From: an uncultured Lachnospiraceae bacterium
GTDB lineage: Bacteria; Bacillota; Clostridia; Lachnospirales; Lachnospiraceae
Direction: 5' to 3'
Assembly (NCBI GenBank): GCA_934293575.1
Contig: CAKQYU010000013.1
Span: 1-64,000, forward strand
DNA: 64,000 nt
Shown: in pieces, positions 45,631-53,881 of the stretch
How positions within the stretch are numbered: position 1 is the first letter of the stretch
Layout: the number at the start of each line of letters is the position of its first letter
Translations under genes and position numbers: made by a program
Notes under the pieces: generated by a model
Database searches by the model: none
What the model saw: the letters and a program-made list of their open reading frames with translations, nothing else
What the model was told of the DNA's origin: nothing

Positions 45631-46630
45631 TGTTTACCACCTCCTCTAATTCAAGTCCTTTTTCAACCAGATATTGTTTCATGGCATCTATGTTGATACT
45701 GTCCTTTTGAAATTCCAGTATCATTTCTCCTTTTGCAACGCCACCTACATTCTTAGTTGATGCCTTTAAAATATTAACCGGCTCCCCGAATTTTAAAATC
45801 AGGTTTGCAATGACCGGTTCAAAAGCCGAATTTTCCGTAAATACAATCCGGAACTGTTTTCCGTGTTGAATATTGGTTATCTCGGATGCATTGTCTAATC
45901 GGAACAATTGTCTTGCCACCTCTGATTTTGGATGCGCAAATACATTCGAAACGGTTCCGGTCTCTATAATCTGCCCTTCCTGCATAATTGCCACATGAGA
46001 ACAAATTTCTCTTACCACCGACATCTGGTGTGTAATGATTACAATCGTAATTCCAAATCTTTCATTGATATCCTTTAACAGATTTAAGATGGAAGAAGTT
46101 GTCTGCGGATCCAATGCACTGGTCGCTTCATCACAAAGCAGGATTTCCGGATTGCAGGCAAGTGCTCTTGCAATTGCAACACGCTGTTTTTGTCCGCCGG
46201 ATAACTGTGACGGATACGCCTTTACCTTATCTGCCAATCCGACAAGTTCTAACAGCTCCAATGCTCTTTTCTTTGCTTCCCGTTTGTTTTTCTTTTGGAT
46301 ATACATAGGAAAACAAACATTGTCTAACACATTTTTCTGCATCAGCAAATTGAAATGTTGAAATATCATTGCAATTTTTTCCCGCTGTTTTTGAAGTTCT
46401 TTGCGTTTTAACCCACCAATCGGATTTCCATTAATATAGACATCCCCTTCTGTCGGTCGTTCAAGATAATTGATACATCGAACCAGAGTAGACTTTCCTG
46501 CACCTGACATTCCGATAATTCCATAAATATCTCCTTTCTCAATCGAAAGGTTAATATCCTTTAATGCTTCTACACTGCCGTCTTTTGTCTGAAATGTCTT
46601 TTGTAAATTTTCTATTTGAATTGCAGCCAT
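45617..46630 (-). CDS. metN: methionine ABC transporter ATPase
   Basis: A 337-residue ABC ATPase: Walker A GMSGAGKST (about residues 38-46), signature LSGGQKQRVAIARA, Walker B ILLCDEATSALD, and a C-terminal NIL regulatory domain (from about residue 260), which binds methionine for trans-inhibition in MetN. It is first in the metNIQ operon. A LysR-type operator lies upstream. Confidence 0.94.
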   Translation of the reverse strand: MAAIQIENLQKTFQTKDGSVEALKDINLSIEKGDIYGIIGMSGAGKSTLVRCINYLERPTEGDVYINGNPIGGLKRKELQKQREKIAMIFQHFNLLMQKNVLDNVCFPMYIQKKNKREAKKRALELLELVGLADKVKAYPSQLSGGQKQRVAIARALACNPEILLCDEATSALDPQTTSSILNLLKDINERFGITIVIITHQMSVVREICSHVAIMQEGQIIETGTVSNVFAHPKSEVARQLFRLDNASEITNIQHGKQFRIVFTENSAFEPVIANLILKFGEPVNILKASTKNVGGVAKGEMILEFQKDSINIDAMKQYLVEKGLELEEVVNNVDA

Positions 46631-46703
46631 GTCAGTTCTCCTTTCCCCGGCATTTTTCTACCGGTTATTTCCCTATATGTTTTGTAGGTATTTCATGTTT
46701 GGT

Positions 46704-46773
46704 ATTCTAGCACGCATTCATTGCTTTGTATAATTCTCATTTTCTATTATTGGTTATAGAAAAAAACTATAAC
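46704..46773 (-). promoter_or_regulatory. LysR-type operator and promoter of metNIQ
   Basis: A perfect inverted repeat GTTATAG-A7-CTATAAC (46753-46773) resembles the ATAGTTTNAAACTAT box of methionine LysR regulators such as MtaR. On the minus strand TTATAC (46733-46728), 18 bases and TAGAAT (46709-46704) form a weak promoter, so the palindrome centre is about 66 bases before the start, the standard activator position for LysR proteins. Confidence 0.7.
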
Positions 46774-46777
46774 AAAA

Positions 46778-46826
46778 AAGACGGCTCCCGCTCCTGACCT
46801 GTAACAGTCAAAAACAGCAACCGCCC
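46778..46826 (-). terminator. terminator after lysR
   Basis: Minus strand GGCGGTT ... GAGCCGTC (with wobble pairs), followed by six T ending just before the metN operator. Confidence 0.55.
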
Positions 46827-46831
46827 TTACA

Positions 46832-47743
46832 TTAAGCTAAAACATTTTCCTTATATCGGGAAAGTTCTTCAATATAAAATTTACCCATTTTGCTGATGAT
46901 TGCATTTTTTCTTGAAATATATCCAATGGTCATCCGTTCATCCGTCTTTAACCGGACAGCCGTATAATCCGATCCGTTTAAGTCCTCGCAAATAATTCCG
47001 GAGCATAAAGTATAACCGTCCATGCCCACCATCAGATTCAAAATCGTCGCCCGATCATTTACACGAATCAAACGCTTGTACTGATAGGTACTCATTACTT
47101 CTTCCGCATAATAAACCGAATTATAATCGCCCTGTTCAAATGCCAGACACGGATATTCATCCAAATCCTGCAGCGTCACTTCCTGTCTTGATGCCAATGG
47201 ATTGTTTTTACTCATGTAAGCATAAATGCCACATTCAAATAACGGTGTAAATTGCAATCCGGATTCTGCCAGGATTTTCGTCAATACCGAACGGTTTGCA
47301 TCATTCATATAAATGACACCCAATTCACTCTTTTGATTCTTTACATTCTCAATGACTTCATGCGTTTTGGTCTCATGGATTCCAAGTTCATACGATTCCA
47401 TATCATATCGCTTCATTACTTCTACAAATGCATTTACCGCAAAGGTATAGTGCTGCATGGAAACATGAAAGCTTCGTTTGCCCTCCGTCTTGGAAATGTA
47501 TTTTGCATCCAAAATATCATACTGTTCGATAACCGAACGGGCATAACCCAAAAATTCGGAACCCTTTGTCGTCAATGCAATTCCACTCTTTGAGCGGGAA
47601 AAAATATTAAACCCTATCTCTTCTTCTAATGATTGCAATGATGCAGAAAGACTTGGCTGCGATATAAATAATTTTTTAGCTGCCTCATTCAAAGAATTTT
47701 CTTTGGAAATGGCAATTACATATTTTAATTGATTTAGTGTCAT
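46832..47743 (-). CDS. LysR-family transcription regulator, probable methionine-uptake regulator
   Basis: A 303-residue LTTR. The N-terminal helix-turn-helix reads NSLNEAAKKLFISQPSLSASLQSLEEEIGFNIFSR (residues 16-50); a LysR substrate-binding domain follows. The gene lies between dfx and metN, with a 14-base gap after dfx. Because a methionine-type LTTR box precedes metNIQ directly downstream of this gene, control of metNIQ is likely; cotranscription with dfx is possible. Confidence 0.9.
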   Translation of the reverse strand: MTLNQLKYVIAISKENSLNEAAKKLFISQPSLSASLQSLEEEIGFNIFSRSKSGIALTTKGSEFLGYARSVIEQYDILDAKYISKTEGKRSFHVSMQHYTFAVNAFVEVMKRYDMESYELGIHETKTHEVIENVKNQKSELGVIYMNDANRSVLTKILAESGLQFTPLFECGIYAYMSKNNPLASRQEVTLQDLDEYPCLAFEQGDYNSVYYAEEVMSTYQYKRLIRVNDRATILNLMVGMDGYTLCSGIICEDLNGSDYTAVRLKTDERMTIGYISRKNAIISKMGKFYIEELSRYKENVLA

Positions 47744-47757
47744 GGAACCTTACCGCC

Positions 47758-48141
47758 CTATTGAACCGCACACTTCCACAAACCATGCAAATTGCAATAT
47801 GCATAAATTGCCTCTACCTGCTCATCCGCACACAATTTAAAATCAATACAAGGTTCCTGTCCCGGATGAAGATATTTTCTTTGTGTACCCTGATTTGTCT
47901 GTATTGCAACCCATTCAATAAAATGTTCTTCTACCATTGGATGATTCACTTCTCCTACAGCTACATGAAGCACATCCCCATCCATTGTATAGACCGGCAC
48001 ATGTTTTTCCACTGCTGCATCCGTAACACCTGCCTTTAACACCTTCATTGTCTCCGGACAGCAATCTGCCCCGGCATCCTTTCCTTTTACTACTTCAACG
48101 ATTATCCCGCTATCCTTACTTACAAAATATTCTAATTCCAT
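47758..48141 (-). CDS. dfx: superoxide reductase (desulfoferrodoxin without centre I)
   Basis: A 127-residue superoxide reductase. The iron ligands of centre II are visible: EKHVPVY (His), VNHPMVEEHFIEW (His-x5-His) and YCNLHG (Cys and His). The N-terminal desulforedoxin-like part keeps only the CC pair (residues 27-28), so its rubredoxin-type iron is probably lost. It removes superoxide without producing oxygen. Upstream are rbr and perR. Confidence 0.92.
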   Translation of the reverse strand: MELEYFVSKDSGIIVEVVKGKDAGADCCPETMKVLKAGVTDAAVEKHVPVYTMDGDVLHVAVGEVNHPMVEEHFIEWVAIQTNQGTQRKYLHPGQEPCIDFKLCADEQVEAIYAYCNLHGLWKCAVQ

Positions 48142-48176
48142 ATCTCACTTCTCCTTATCTTTTTTAATCTGTTATT

Positions 48177-48719
48177 TTAGTAGTTCTCCTCACGAACCTC
48201 AAAATAGCTTTGTGGATGGCTGCATACCGGACAAACACTTGGAGCCTTTGTTCCAACAACAATATGTCCGCAGTTACGGCACTCCCAAACCTTTACTTCA
48301 CTCTTTTCAAATACCTGTGCAGTCTCAATGTTCTTTAACAATGCACGATATCTTTCCTCATGCTGTTTCTCAATTGCACCAACTGCTCTGAATTTTGCTG
48401 CCAATGCAGGGAAGCCTTCCTCCTCTGCGGTCTTTGCAAAATCCTCATACATATCTGTCCACTCAAAGTTTTCGCCTTCTGCGGCTGCTGCAAGATTTGC
48501 CTTTGTATCACCGATACCTGCCAATTCCTTAAACCACATCTTTGCATGTTCTTTCTCATTATCGGCAGTCTTTAAGAAAATGGCTGCCATCTGCTCATAG
48601 CCTTCCTTCTTTGCTACGGAAGCGAAATAAGTGTACTTATTCCGTGCCTGTGATTCTCCTGCAAATGCCTCCTGTAAATTTTTCTCTGTCTGTGTTCCTG
48701 CGTACTTATTTGTTGTCAT
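48177..48719 (-). CDS. rbr: rubrerythrin
   Basis: A 180-residue peroxide-reducing diiron protein. The ferritin-like four-helix part has EAFAGESQARNKYTYFA and NEKEHAKMWF (Glu/His iron ligands), and the C-terminal rubredoxin domain has CRNCGH and CPVC. The ATG at 48719 has GGAGG 7 bases upstream; the longer frame has no site. It is between perR and dfx. Confidence 0.95.
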   Translation of the reverse strand: MTTNKYAGTQTEKNLQEAFAGESQARNKYTYFASVAKKEGYEQMAAIFLKTADNEKEHAKMWFKELAGIGDTKANLAAAAEGENFEWTDMYEDFAKTAEEEGFPALAAKFRAVGAIEKQHEERYRALLKNIETAQVFEKSEVKVWECRNCGHIVVGTKAPSVCPVCSHPQSYFEVREENY

Positions 48720-48767
48720 GTTTTTTCCTCCATTTTCATAAATTGTGTTTACATACACCAATTTGTT

Positions 48768-49160
48768 TTATTGATTATTCTTTTCTCTGCAAGCGGGACA
48801 TACCCCTTTGAATGAAATGTCATAACTTAAAAATTCCATCCCATGTGTATCACGGATACGTTCTTCCAAATCCGTTATTACATCCATATCCACATCAAAT
48901 ACTTCTCCGCATTTGACACATCGGACATGGTAATGATTCTTCAAGGTAAAATCAAATCGATCCGGTCCATCCGGGATTTCAACCTTACGGACAAGTCCCT
49001 CTTCCACCAATACACCAAGATTCCGGTAAACGGTTCCTTTCCCTATTGTGGGATAATCTTTTTTAATAAAGTCATACACTTCATCAGCTGTTACATGCCG
49101 TTTTAATTCATTCACTGCCTTTAAAACCAGCTCTTTTTGAATTGTATTTCTTCTATCCAT
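48768..49160 (-). CDS. perR: Fur-family peroxide regulator PerR
   Basis: A 130-residue Fur-family repressor. The winged helix is at KRHVTADEVYDFIKKDYPTIGKGTVYRNLGVLVEEGLV, followed by the metal-binding NHYHVRCVKC and the zinc pair in GVCPACR. Association with rbr and dfx supports PerR. It heads the perR-rbr-dfx operon with a perfect SigA promoter. Confidence 0.9.
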   Translation of the reverse strand: MDRRNTIQKELVLKAVNELKRHVTADEVYDFIKKDYPTIGKGTVYRNLGVLVEEGLVRKVEIPDGPDRFDFTLKNHYHVRCVKCGEVFDVDMDVITDLEERIRDTHGMEFLSYDISFKGVCPACREKNNQ

Positions 49161-49194
49161 CTCTCCTCCTTATTAGTATCTGTTCCTATTAAGG

Positions 49195-49223
49195 ATTATA
49201 TTTTACTATTATATATTTGTCAA
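49195..49223 (-). promoter_or_regulatory. SigA consensus promoter of perR
   Basis: Minus strand TTGACA (49223-49218), 17-base spacer, TATAAT (49200-49195). The spacer is AT-only and repeats TATAAT-like words, suitable for PerR autoregulation but not a clean PerR box. Confidence 0.85.
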
Positions 49224-49310
49224 CAAGAAATTTATAAAAAAGAAGGATTTCTTATCTACTAATCCATCATCTGTTTTTAGTAGGCTTTCCGGATTGGAAG
49301 GGTTGGCAAT

Positions 49311-49335
49311 AAAAAAAGAGCTTTCGCTCAATTTT
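49311..49335 (-). terminator. terminator after receiver gene
   Basis: Minus strand GAGC-GAAA-GCTC followed by seven T. Confidence 0.8.
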
Positions 49336-49350
49336 TATAATGGTATTCCT

Positions 49351-49734
49351 TTAAATTGCTTGTTTTGCCAGCCGGATTATTTCACTTTCCCAGTCCTCAT
49401 TTTCCGAATAATGCACACACCCTAAAATACACGAGGTTCTGTAGCGGACAGATGAACACAATATTATCGGAATATCCCATCTGTTTTCTTTTACCGCATG
49501 AATCAGTTTTACTCCGGACTCCTTTTCCATTCCACCCGGACATTCCGGATACCACATATCCGTGATAATCAGATCATACGGTTTCCCTGATTCAATCTGC
49601 TTCTTAATTCTATTCATTCCACCTTCCAGATTTTCCTCACAGTCGATCTGTAACGAGGAAAAGCCTCCACGTTTTAGTGCTGTGCATATATCATGATGTT
49701 TGTATATGTCATCTTCTATGTTTAAAATGAACAT
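49351..49734 (-). CDS. stand-alone response-regulator receiver domain
   Basis: A 127-residue protein with the receiver layout: acidic pair in NIEDD (residues 5-9), phosphoacceptor Asp in LIITDMWYP (about residue 59) and Ser in ILCSSV (about 94). The conserved Lys near the end is not obvious, so its switching may be altered. No output domain and no kinase nearby. It was possibly derived by truncation of a larger regulator. Confidence 0.65.
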   Translation of the reverse strand: MFILNIEDDIYKHHDICTALKRGGFSSLQIDCEENLEGGMNRIKKQIESGKPYDLIITDMWYPECPGGMEKESGVKLIHAVKENRWDIPIILCSSVRYRTSCILGCVHYSENEDWESEIIRLAKQAI

Positions 49735-49817
49735 ATTCGGGTGCTCCTTTCTGAGGGGGATTGTCCCTCATAAAATCCAATTGACGCTTCCATGTCATCA
49801 ACCATTCCTCATATTCA

Positions 49818-50303
49818 TCAGGAATTTCTATTATCTTCAGACTCTTCCTTTGCCTTTAATATCAGTTTTTCAAAAGACTGTGCAAAACGCACATCATCTT
49901 CTTCTGTGCGCTTTTTCGGTCCCTTCATGTGATTCTTGTGAGCACTCCTTCTTGCTTTCTTGTTAAGATGTCTTTCCATTAACATCCGGTCAATATTTTC
50001 GTTTGTGTACCACTTGCCGGACTGATGAATGGCGTATGCGCCCTTTCCAAGTGCCATTGCCGCAACCCCATAATCCTGGGATACTACAATATCCCCCCTG
50101 TGGCAAATGCCAATCAACTTGTAATCTACCGCATCTGCCCCTGCACCAACCACTATTACTTCACTGTAATCGGAATACAGCACATGGTTTGTATCACATA
50201 AAAGAGTCACTGGAATGTGATATTTTTCAGCAATAGTCTCAACAATATCCACCACCGGACAAGCATCCGCATCAACGTAAATATGTAATTTATTCTCACT
50301 CAT
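49818..50303 (-). CDS. YaiI/YqxD-family (DUF188) protein
   Basis: A 161-residue PIN-like protein. The start IYVDADACPVVDIVETIAEKYHIPVTLL and VVSQDYGVAAMALGKGAYAI match the family. The C-terminal tail KKRTEEDDVRFAQSFEKLIL is also conserved. Function unknown, possibly a nuclease. Small Cys-rich and DUF4186 genes lie upstream. Confidence 0.92.
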   Translation of the reverse strand: MSENKLHIYVDADACPVVDIVETIAEKYHIPVTLLCDTNHVLYSDYSEVIVVGAGADAVDYKLIGICHRGDIVVSQDYGVAAMALGKGAYAIHQSGKWYTNENIDRMLMERHLNKKARRSAHKNHMKGPKKRTEEDDVRFAQSFEKLILKAKEESEDNRNS

Positions 50304-50371
50304 CTTTTATAATCCTCTGCCACATCCATAAATTCCCGTGTTCCGTTGATGTAATCTATATATACATCCAC

Positions 50372-50596
50372 CTACCTTACCAGACCGGAATTGCTTCTGT
50401 ACTCCTCATTTAACTGACGAAGTTCCTTCTCTCCATTGATGTAAGGCTCATAAAATGTATCAACAGAACCACCACCTAAATTATCACATCCGTTACAGAA
50501 ATCACACGCACCTCCGCACTGATTCAGACCTTCCTGCACAATACGAATTCTTTCTTCTTTTGTTGTATCCTTTATCAAAATGCTCTTAATTTCCAT
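50372..50596 (-). CDS. small Cys-rich protein, CX3CX2CX2C, unknown function
   Basis: A 74-residue protein whose centre reads CGGACDFCNGCDN (about residues 27-39), four cysteines spaced for an Fe-S cluster or metal site. The rest is acidic and helical with no signal peptide. A GGAG site lies 11 bases before the start, inside the end of the DUF4186 gene. I do not recognise a named family. Confidence 0.6.
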   Translation of the reverse strand: MEIKSILIKDTTKEERIRIVQEGLNQCGGACDFCNGCDNLGGGSVDTFYEPYINGEKELRQLNEEYRSNSGLVR

Positions 50597-50600
50597 CGTT

Positions 50601-50966
50601 TTACATCTCCAATTCCTTTTGAATCCATGTCATAATTACATCTACTAAATAATCCTGCTGTACCTGACTTAATTCCCTGCCCGGCTGAATTTTATGCCAC
50701 TTCCGGATACACTCCCGACAACAGGTTGCCGTTGCGTGCTGGGCAATGAATACCGGATGCCCCTTCATCGGTGTCTGCTTCCCATCATTTGCTATACATG
50801 CCGGAGCCTCTCTTTTTGCAATAAAATCTTTTGCATGTTGCCGGATTGTATCAAGCCCCTTTTCATTGATGTAATCAATATCTTTCTGCTTTAAATGAAA
50901 ACTGCTCCGAAACTTGGAATTTCCAAGCCGTTCAAATAACTGCCTGTACCATTCGTCCTTTGTCAT
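50601..50966 (-). CDS. DUF4186-family protein
   Basis: A 121-residue protein with the DUF4186 pattern FRSSFHLKQKDIDYINEKG near the start, KHP-like GHPVFIAQHATATCCRECIRKWHKI in the middle. The HATATCC/C-x2-C cluster could bind metal. Function unknown. It overlaps the stop of the upstream PNPOx-like gene by one base. Confidence 0.85.
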   Translation of the reverse strand: MTKDEWYRQLFERLGNSKFRSSFHLKQKDIDYINEKGLDTIRQHAKDFIAKREAPACIANDGKQTPMKGHPVFIAQHATATCCRECIRKWHKIQPGRELSQVQQDYLVDVIMTWIQKELEM

Positions 50967-51358
50967 TAAAACTTCACAACTTCCGGTTCATGGGTAAAGG
51001 ATGAAAATGTTGCTGTTGCATCCTTAAAATAAAATACCTCAGTGTTGCCATCATCTGCCGAATACATATTCTGTAAAGATGGATAGGCATCTAACATAGA
51101 CTGTCTTGCTTCTCTTCTGTCGTCTTCCACAAGTTCTCCGGCTACACGCAGCCACTCCCCATTCTTAAATGCACAGATTTCCACCTTTGGATTTGCATGA
51201 ATCTGTTTTGAAACATCCTTTACCTTACCGGTCTGGATGTAAAGCTTACCTTCAAAAATGTGTGCGGTTCCAAATGGTCTTACTCTTGGCTGGTCGCCTT
51301 CAACTGTTGCTAAATAATATGTTTCTGCTTCTTTTAAGAATTTAACTACTCGTTCCAT
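50966..51358 (-). CDS. pyridoxamine 5'-phosphate oxidase-like FMN-binding protein
   Basis: A 130-residue split-barrel flavoprotein-type protein. AETYYLATVEGDQPRVRPFGTAHIFEGKLYIQTGKVKDV is the FMN-binding strand set. It lacks the C-terminal dimerisation part of true PdxH, so it is one of the small PNPOx-like proteins of unknown substrate. Confidence 0.88.
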   Translation of the reverse strand: MERVVKFLKEAETYYLATVEGDQPRVRPFGTAHIFEGKLYIQTGKVKDVSKQIHANPKVEICAFKNGEWLRVAGELVEDDRREARQSMLDAYPSLQNMYSADDGNTEVFYFKDATATFSSFTHEPEVVKF

Positions 51359-51531
51359 GTTTTATCCTCCTGTACTTTATTTGATTGGTTATATTGAAAT
51401 TATACTCCCGGAAAGGAAAAACATAAACTATGTTTTTTATCTATAAAATATTCTAGAACTTTTATGAAATGAAAGTGACAGGGATTTCATTGTATAGAAA
51501 TTTCTGATATCAATGTTAGAAGTTTATGCCA
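51359..51531. other. intergenic, nothing recognised
   Basis: AT-rich DNA upstream of the PNPOx-like gene, presumably holding its promoter. I saw no convincing open frame, repeat or RNA element. Confidence 0.4.
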
Positions 51532-51576
51532 AAAATAAAAAATGACAACCACTTACGAATAAAGCGATTGTCATTT
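51532..51576 (-). terminator. terminator of the XRE remnant region
   Basis: AAATGACAATCGC and GTGGTTGTCATTT pair on the minus strand, then TTTTTTATTTTT. A tiny frame of 18 codons (51571-51627, preceded by AGGAGG) ends in this stem. Confidence 0.85.
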
Positions 51577-51648
51577 TACGCTTAAATTAATTCTGTAACT
51601 TCTGACTAGGAATATCTTTCTTCTCATAGCTAAACCTCCTATAAAACA

Positions 51649-51997
51649 AGCATCTCTACATTATCAAGCATCTCGTTAAATGTCTTTTGAAAATATGCTT
51701 TCCTGCTACAATCCATTAATTCCAGCCTGGAGTCTATTGAAGTTTCTTTCCTACTCTCTGCCACATTCAGGATAGTATTAGCATCTACCTTGAAATAATC
51801 AATTATCTTAAATAGATTTGTGATACTTAATGTAAGTTCTCCATTCTCATACTTCTTAATAGTTGACTCACTAATACCAAGCTCAGCTGGACTACATTAA
51901 GTTCTGCTCTGCGGGACTTTATAAATGCAATTCCCTTTGCAAGCTCCTGATTATCTGTACCTTTGTTTCCTACTACGTTAAAATCTCTTTTATTCAT
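51649..51997 (-). pseudogene. frameshifted XRE/HTH-type repressor
   Basis: Two halves of one regulator lie in different frames. From the ATG at 51997: KRDFNVVGNKGTDNQELAKG to IAFIKSRRAELNV. Then, in another frame, SPAELGISESTIKKYENGEL and the remainder up to NVEMLVL, ending at 51649. The join at about 51885-51900 lacks about five residues of the helix-turn-helix, indicating a small deletion with frameshift. The second half extends to the C-terminus ending QKTFNEMLDNVE. Such regulators often guard mobile elements. Confidence 0.75.
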
Positions 51998-52533
51998 TCT
52001 GTTGTCTCCTTTACGATTTCGTATTGGAGAGATTGGCGCCTCACTCTTGTGATGTGCTGTTCTTTAGCACACATTAATCGTACAACAAATTTCATCTAAA
52101 AACTCGATCTTGTAAGTCTACTTTTCTTTATTTACGCGGCCTATTATGTCTAAAAAAGGAGTTGAAAAAATAATAATACTATACGTATGGATTATGCCTA
52201 TCCTAGATAGATTTTAAAATCGGAGATTTCGTTTATATTTTCAAATTTATATTGAAAAAAAGAAAATCATTCAATGAAAAAAATCTGCTAAATTCATTCA
52301 TGAAAAGTTACGGGGTAGTTTTATACAAGTTCTTCCTGATATTTATCATGGAGAATAGTAAAGCAAAGATAACTTTCAGATTTTCACAGAATAAAAAACT
52401 TCTTATGAGCATCTATCGAAAATGGCAAATGCTTTTCTTAATACAATCTTTATATCCATACGGATGTTCTAACACCATCTTTTGTTCTGAAATAGTATAA
52501 TGAATTTAAAGAAAGGATATAAGGATAAGCTCT
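51998..52533. other. AT-rich gene-free stretch before ktrB
   Basis: No convincing gene. A hairpin TGTGCT-N7-AGCACA lies near 52055-52073. A possible ktrB promoter -10 TATAAT is at 52496-52501 with no good -35, leaving a short leader of about 30 bases. An 82-codon frame (52252-52500) opens with TTG and has no ribosome site, so I leave it out. No c-di-AMP riboswitch is visible. Confidence 0.5.
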
Positions 52534-53871
52534 ATGGCGGATTTTATACATAAAAAGAACAGATTTACTTCATTTCAGATTATAATTTTGGGATTTATAG
52601 CAATAATCTTGATAGGAGCGTTGCTTTTAATGCTACCGGTATCGTCAAAAGCAGGGATAATAACTCCGTTTAACGAGGCATTGTTTACCTCCACTTCGGC
52701 TGTATGTGTAACAGGACTTGTGGTGCAGGATACGGCAACTTATTGGTCGTGGTTTGGGCAAGGAATTATACTGGTCCTCATTCAGATAGGAGGCCTTGGT
52801 GTTATTACGATTGCGGTATCATTTGCACTTTTGTCTGGAAGAAAAATATCCTTAATGCAACGGAGCGTTATGCAGGAAGCAATCTCCGCGCCGAAGGTTG
52901 GAGGAATTGTCAGATTAACGGGATTTATATTAAAGGGTACATTCTTGGTGGAGTTTACAGCAGCATTCATAATGATGCCGGTTTTTGTAAAAGATTTTGG
53001 GACAAAAGGTATATGGATGGCAATTTTTCATTCGATTTCAGCCTTTTGTAATGCAGGCTTTGATTTGATGGGAACAGAGAATGTAAAGTATGCGTCCCTT
53101 ACCTCTTATATTTCACATCCATTGATAAATATTACAATTATGCTGCTCATTATAATTGGCGGCATCGGATTTCTTACATGGGAAGATATTCTAAAAAACA
53201 AGTACCGAATAAAATGTTACCGTATGCAGACCAAAGTAATACTTACTACTTCCCTGCTTTTAATTCTGTTTCCGGCATTCTTCTTTTTCTTCCGGGACTT
53301 TGCAGATATGCCAATGCAGGAAAGAATATTTAGTTCGCTGTTTCAGGCAGTGACTCCGAGAACCGCAGGTTTCAATACTGCTGACCTTACCATGATGACA
53401 GAAGACGGACTGGGAATTGTAATTGCCTTAATGCTGGTGGGGGGGGCACCGGGTTCTACGGCTGGTGGCATGAAAACAACAACTCTGGCGGTACTTATTG
53501 CAAATACATTGGCATGTTTCAGGCGAAAAGAAGATGCACAGATGTTTGGAAGAAGAATAGAAAACAGTACAGTAAAAAATGCAGCCACTATTTTTATGAT
53601 GTACATTGTCTTTTTCTTTGGAGGTGCGATAGTGATTAGTGCTGTGGAAGATCTGTCATTTTCCACCTGTTTATTTGAAACAGCTTCAGCGATAGGAACA
53701 GTCGGATTAACATTAGGAATTACACCGGGACTGGGTGTTATTTCACAGATAATACTTATGATATTGATGTTTCTTGGACGAGTCGGAGGTTTAACACTTA
53801 TTTATGCTGCTCTTTCAGGCAGCGATAAAAAAATATCAAAATTACCACAGGAAAAAATGACGGTAGGATAG
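52534..53871 (+). CDS. ktrB: KtrB/TrkH-type potassium translocating subunit
   Basis: A 445-residue membrane protein with the four pore repeats of the Ktr/Trk family: TSTSAVCVTGL (about residue 50), SAFCNAGFD (about 170), TPRTAGFN (about 275) and ETASAIGTVGL (about 387), each with the selectivity-filter Gly. It imports K+ (often Na+-coupled) and needs KtrA. AAGGA is 8 bases before the start. It is first of a five-gene plus-strand operon. Confidence 0.94.
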   Translation: MADFIHKKNRFTSFQIIILGFIAIILIGALLLMLPVSSKAGIITPFNEALFTSTSAVCVTGLVVQDTATYWSWFGQGIILVLIQIGGLGVITIAVSFALLSGRKISLMQRSVMQEAISAPKVGGIVRLTGFILKGTFLVEFTAAFIMMPVFVKDFGTKGIWMAIFHSISAFCNAGFDLMGTENVKYASLTSYISHPLINITIMLLIIIGGIGFLTWEDILKNKYRIKCYRMQTKVILTTSLLLILFPAFFFFFRDFADMPMQERIFSSLFQAVTPRTAGFNTADLTMMTEDGLGIVIALMLVGGAPGSTAGGMKTTTLAVLIANTLACFRRKEDAQMFGRRIENSTVKNAATIFMMYIVFFFGGAIVISAVEDLSFSTCLFETASAIGTVGLTLGITPGLGVISQIILMILMFLGRVGGLTLIYAALSGSDKKISKLPQEKMTVG

Positions 53872-53881
53872 GAGAAGGAAA

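Noticed and set aside
49709..49798. 29-codon minus-strand frame ahead of the receiver gene
   Set aside because: Overlaps the receiver start out of frame; an upstream extension reads EIPDEYEEWLM but has no clear start. It may be a leftover, but support is too thin for a feature.
52252..52500. 82-codon plus-strand frame before ktrB
   Set aside because: TTG start with no ribosome site, random-like composition and overlap with the promoter region of ktrB.
52000..52533. c-di-AMP (ydaO) riboswitch ahead of ktrB
   Set aside because: The conserved ydaO words are absent and the predicted leader is only about 30 bases long.
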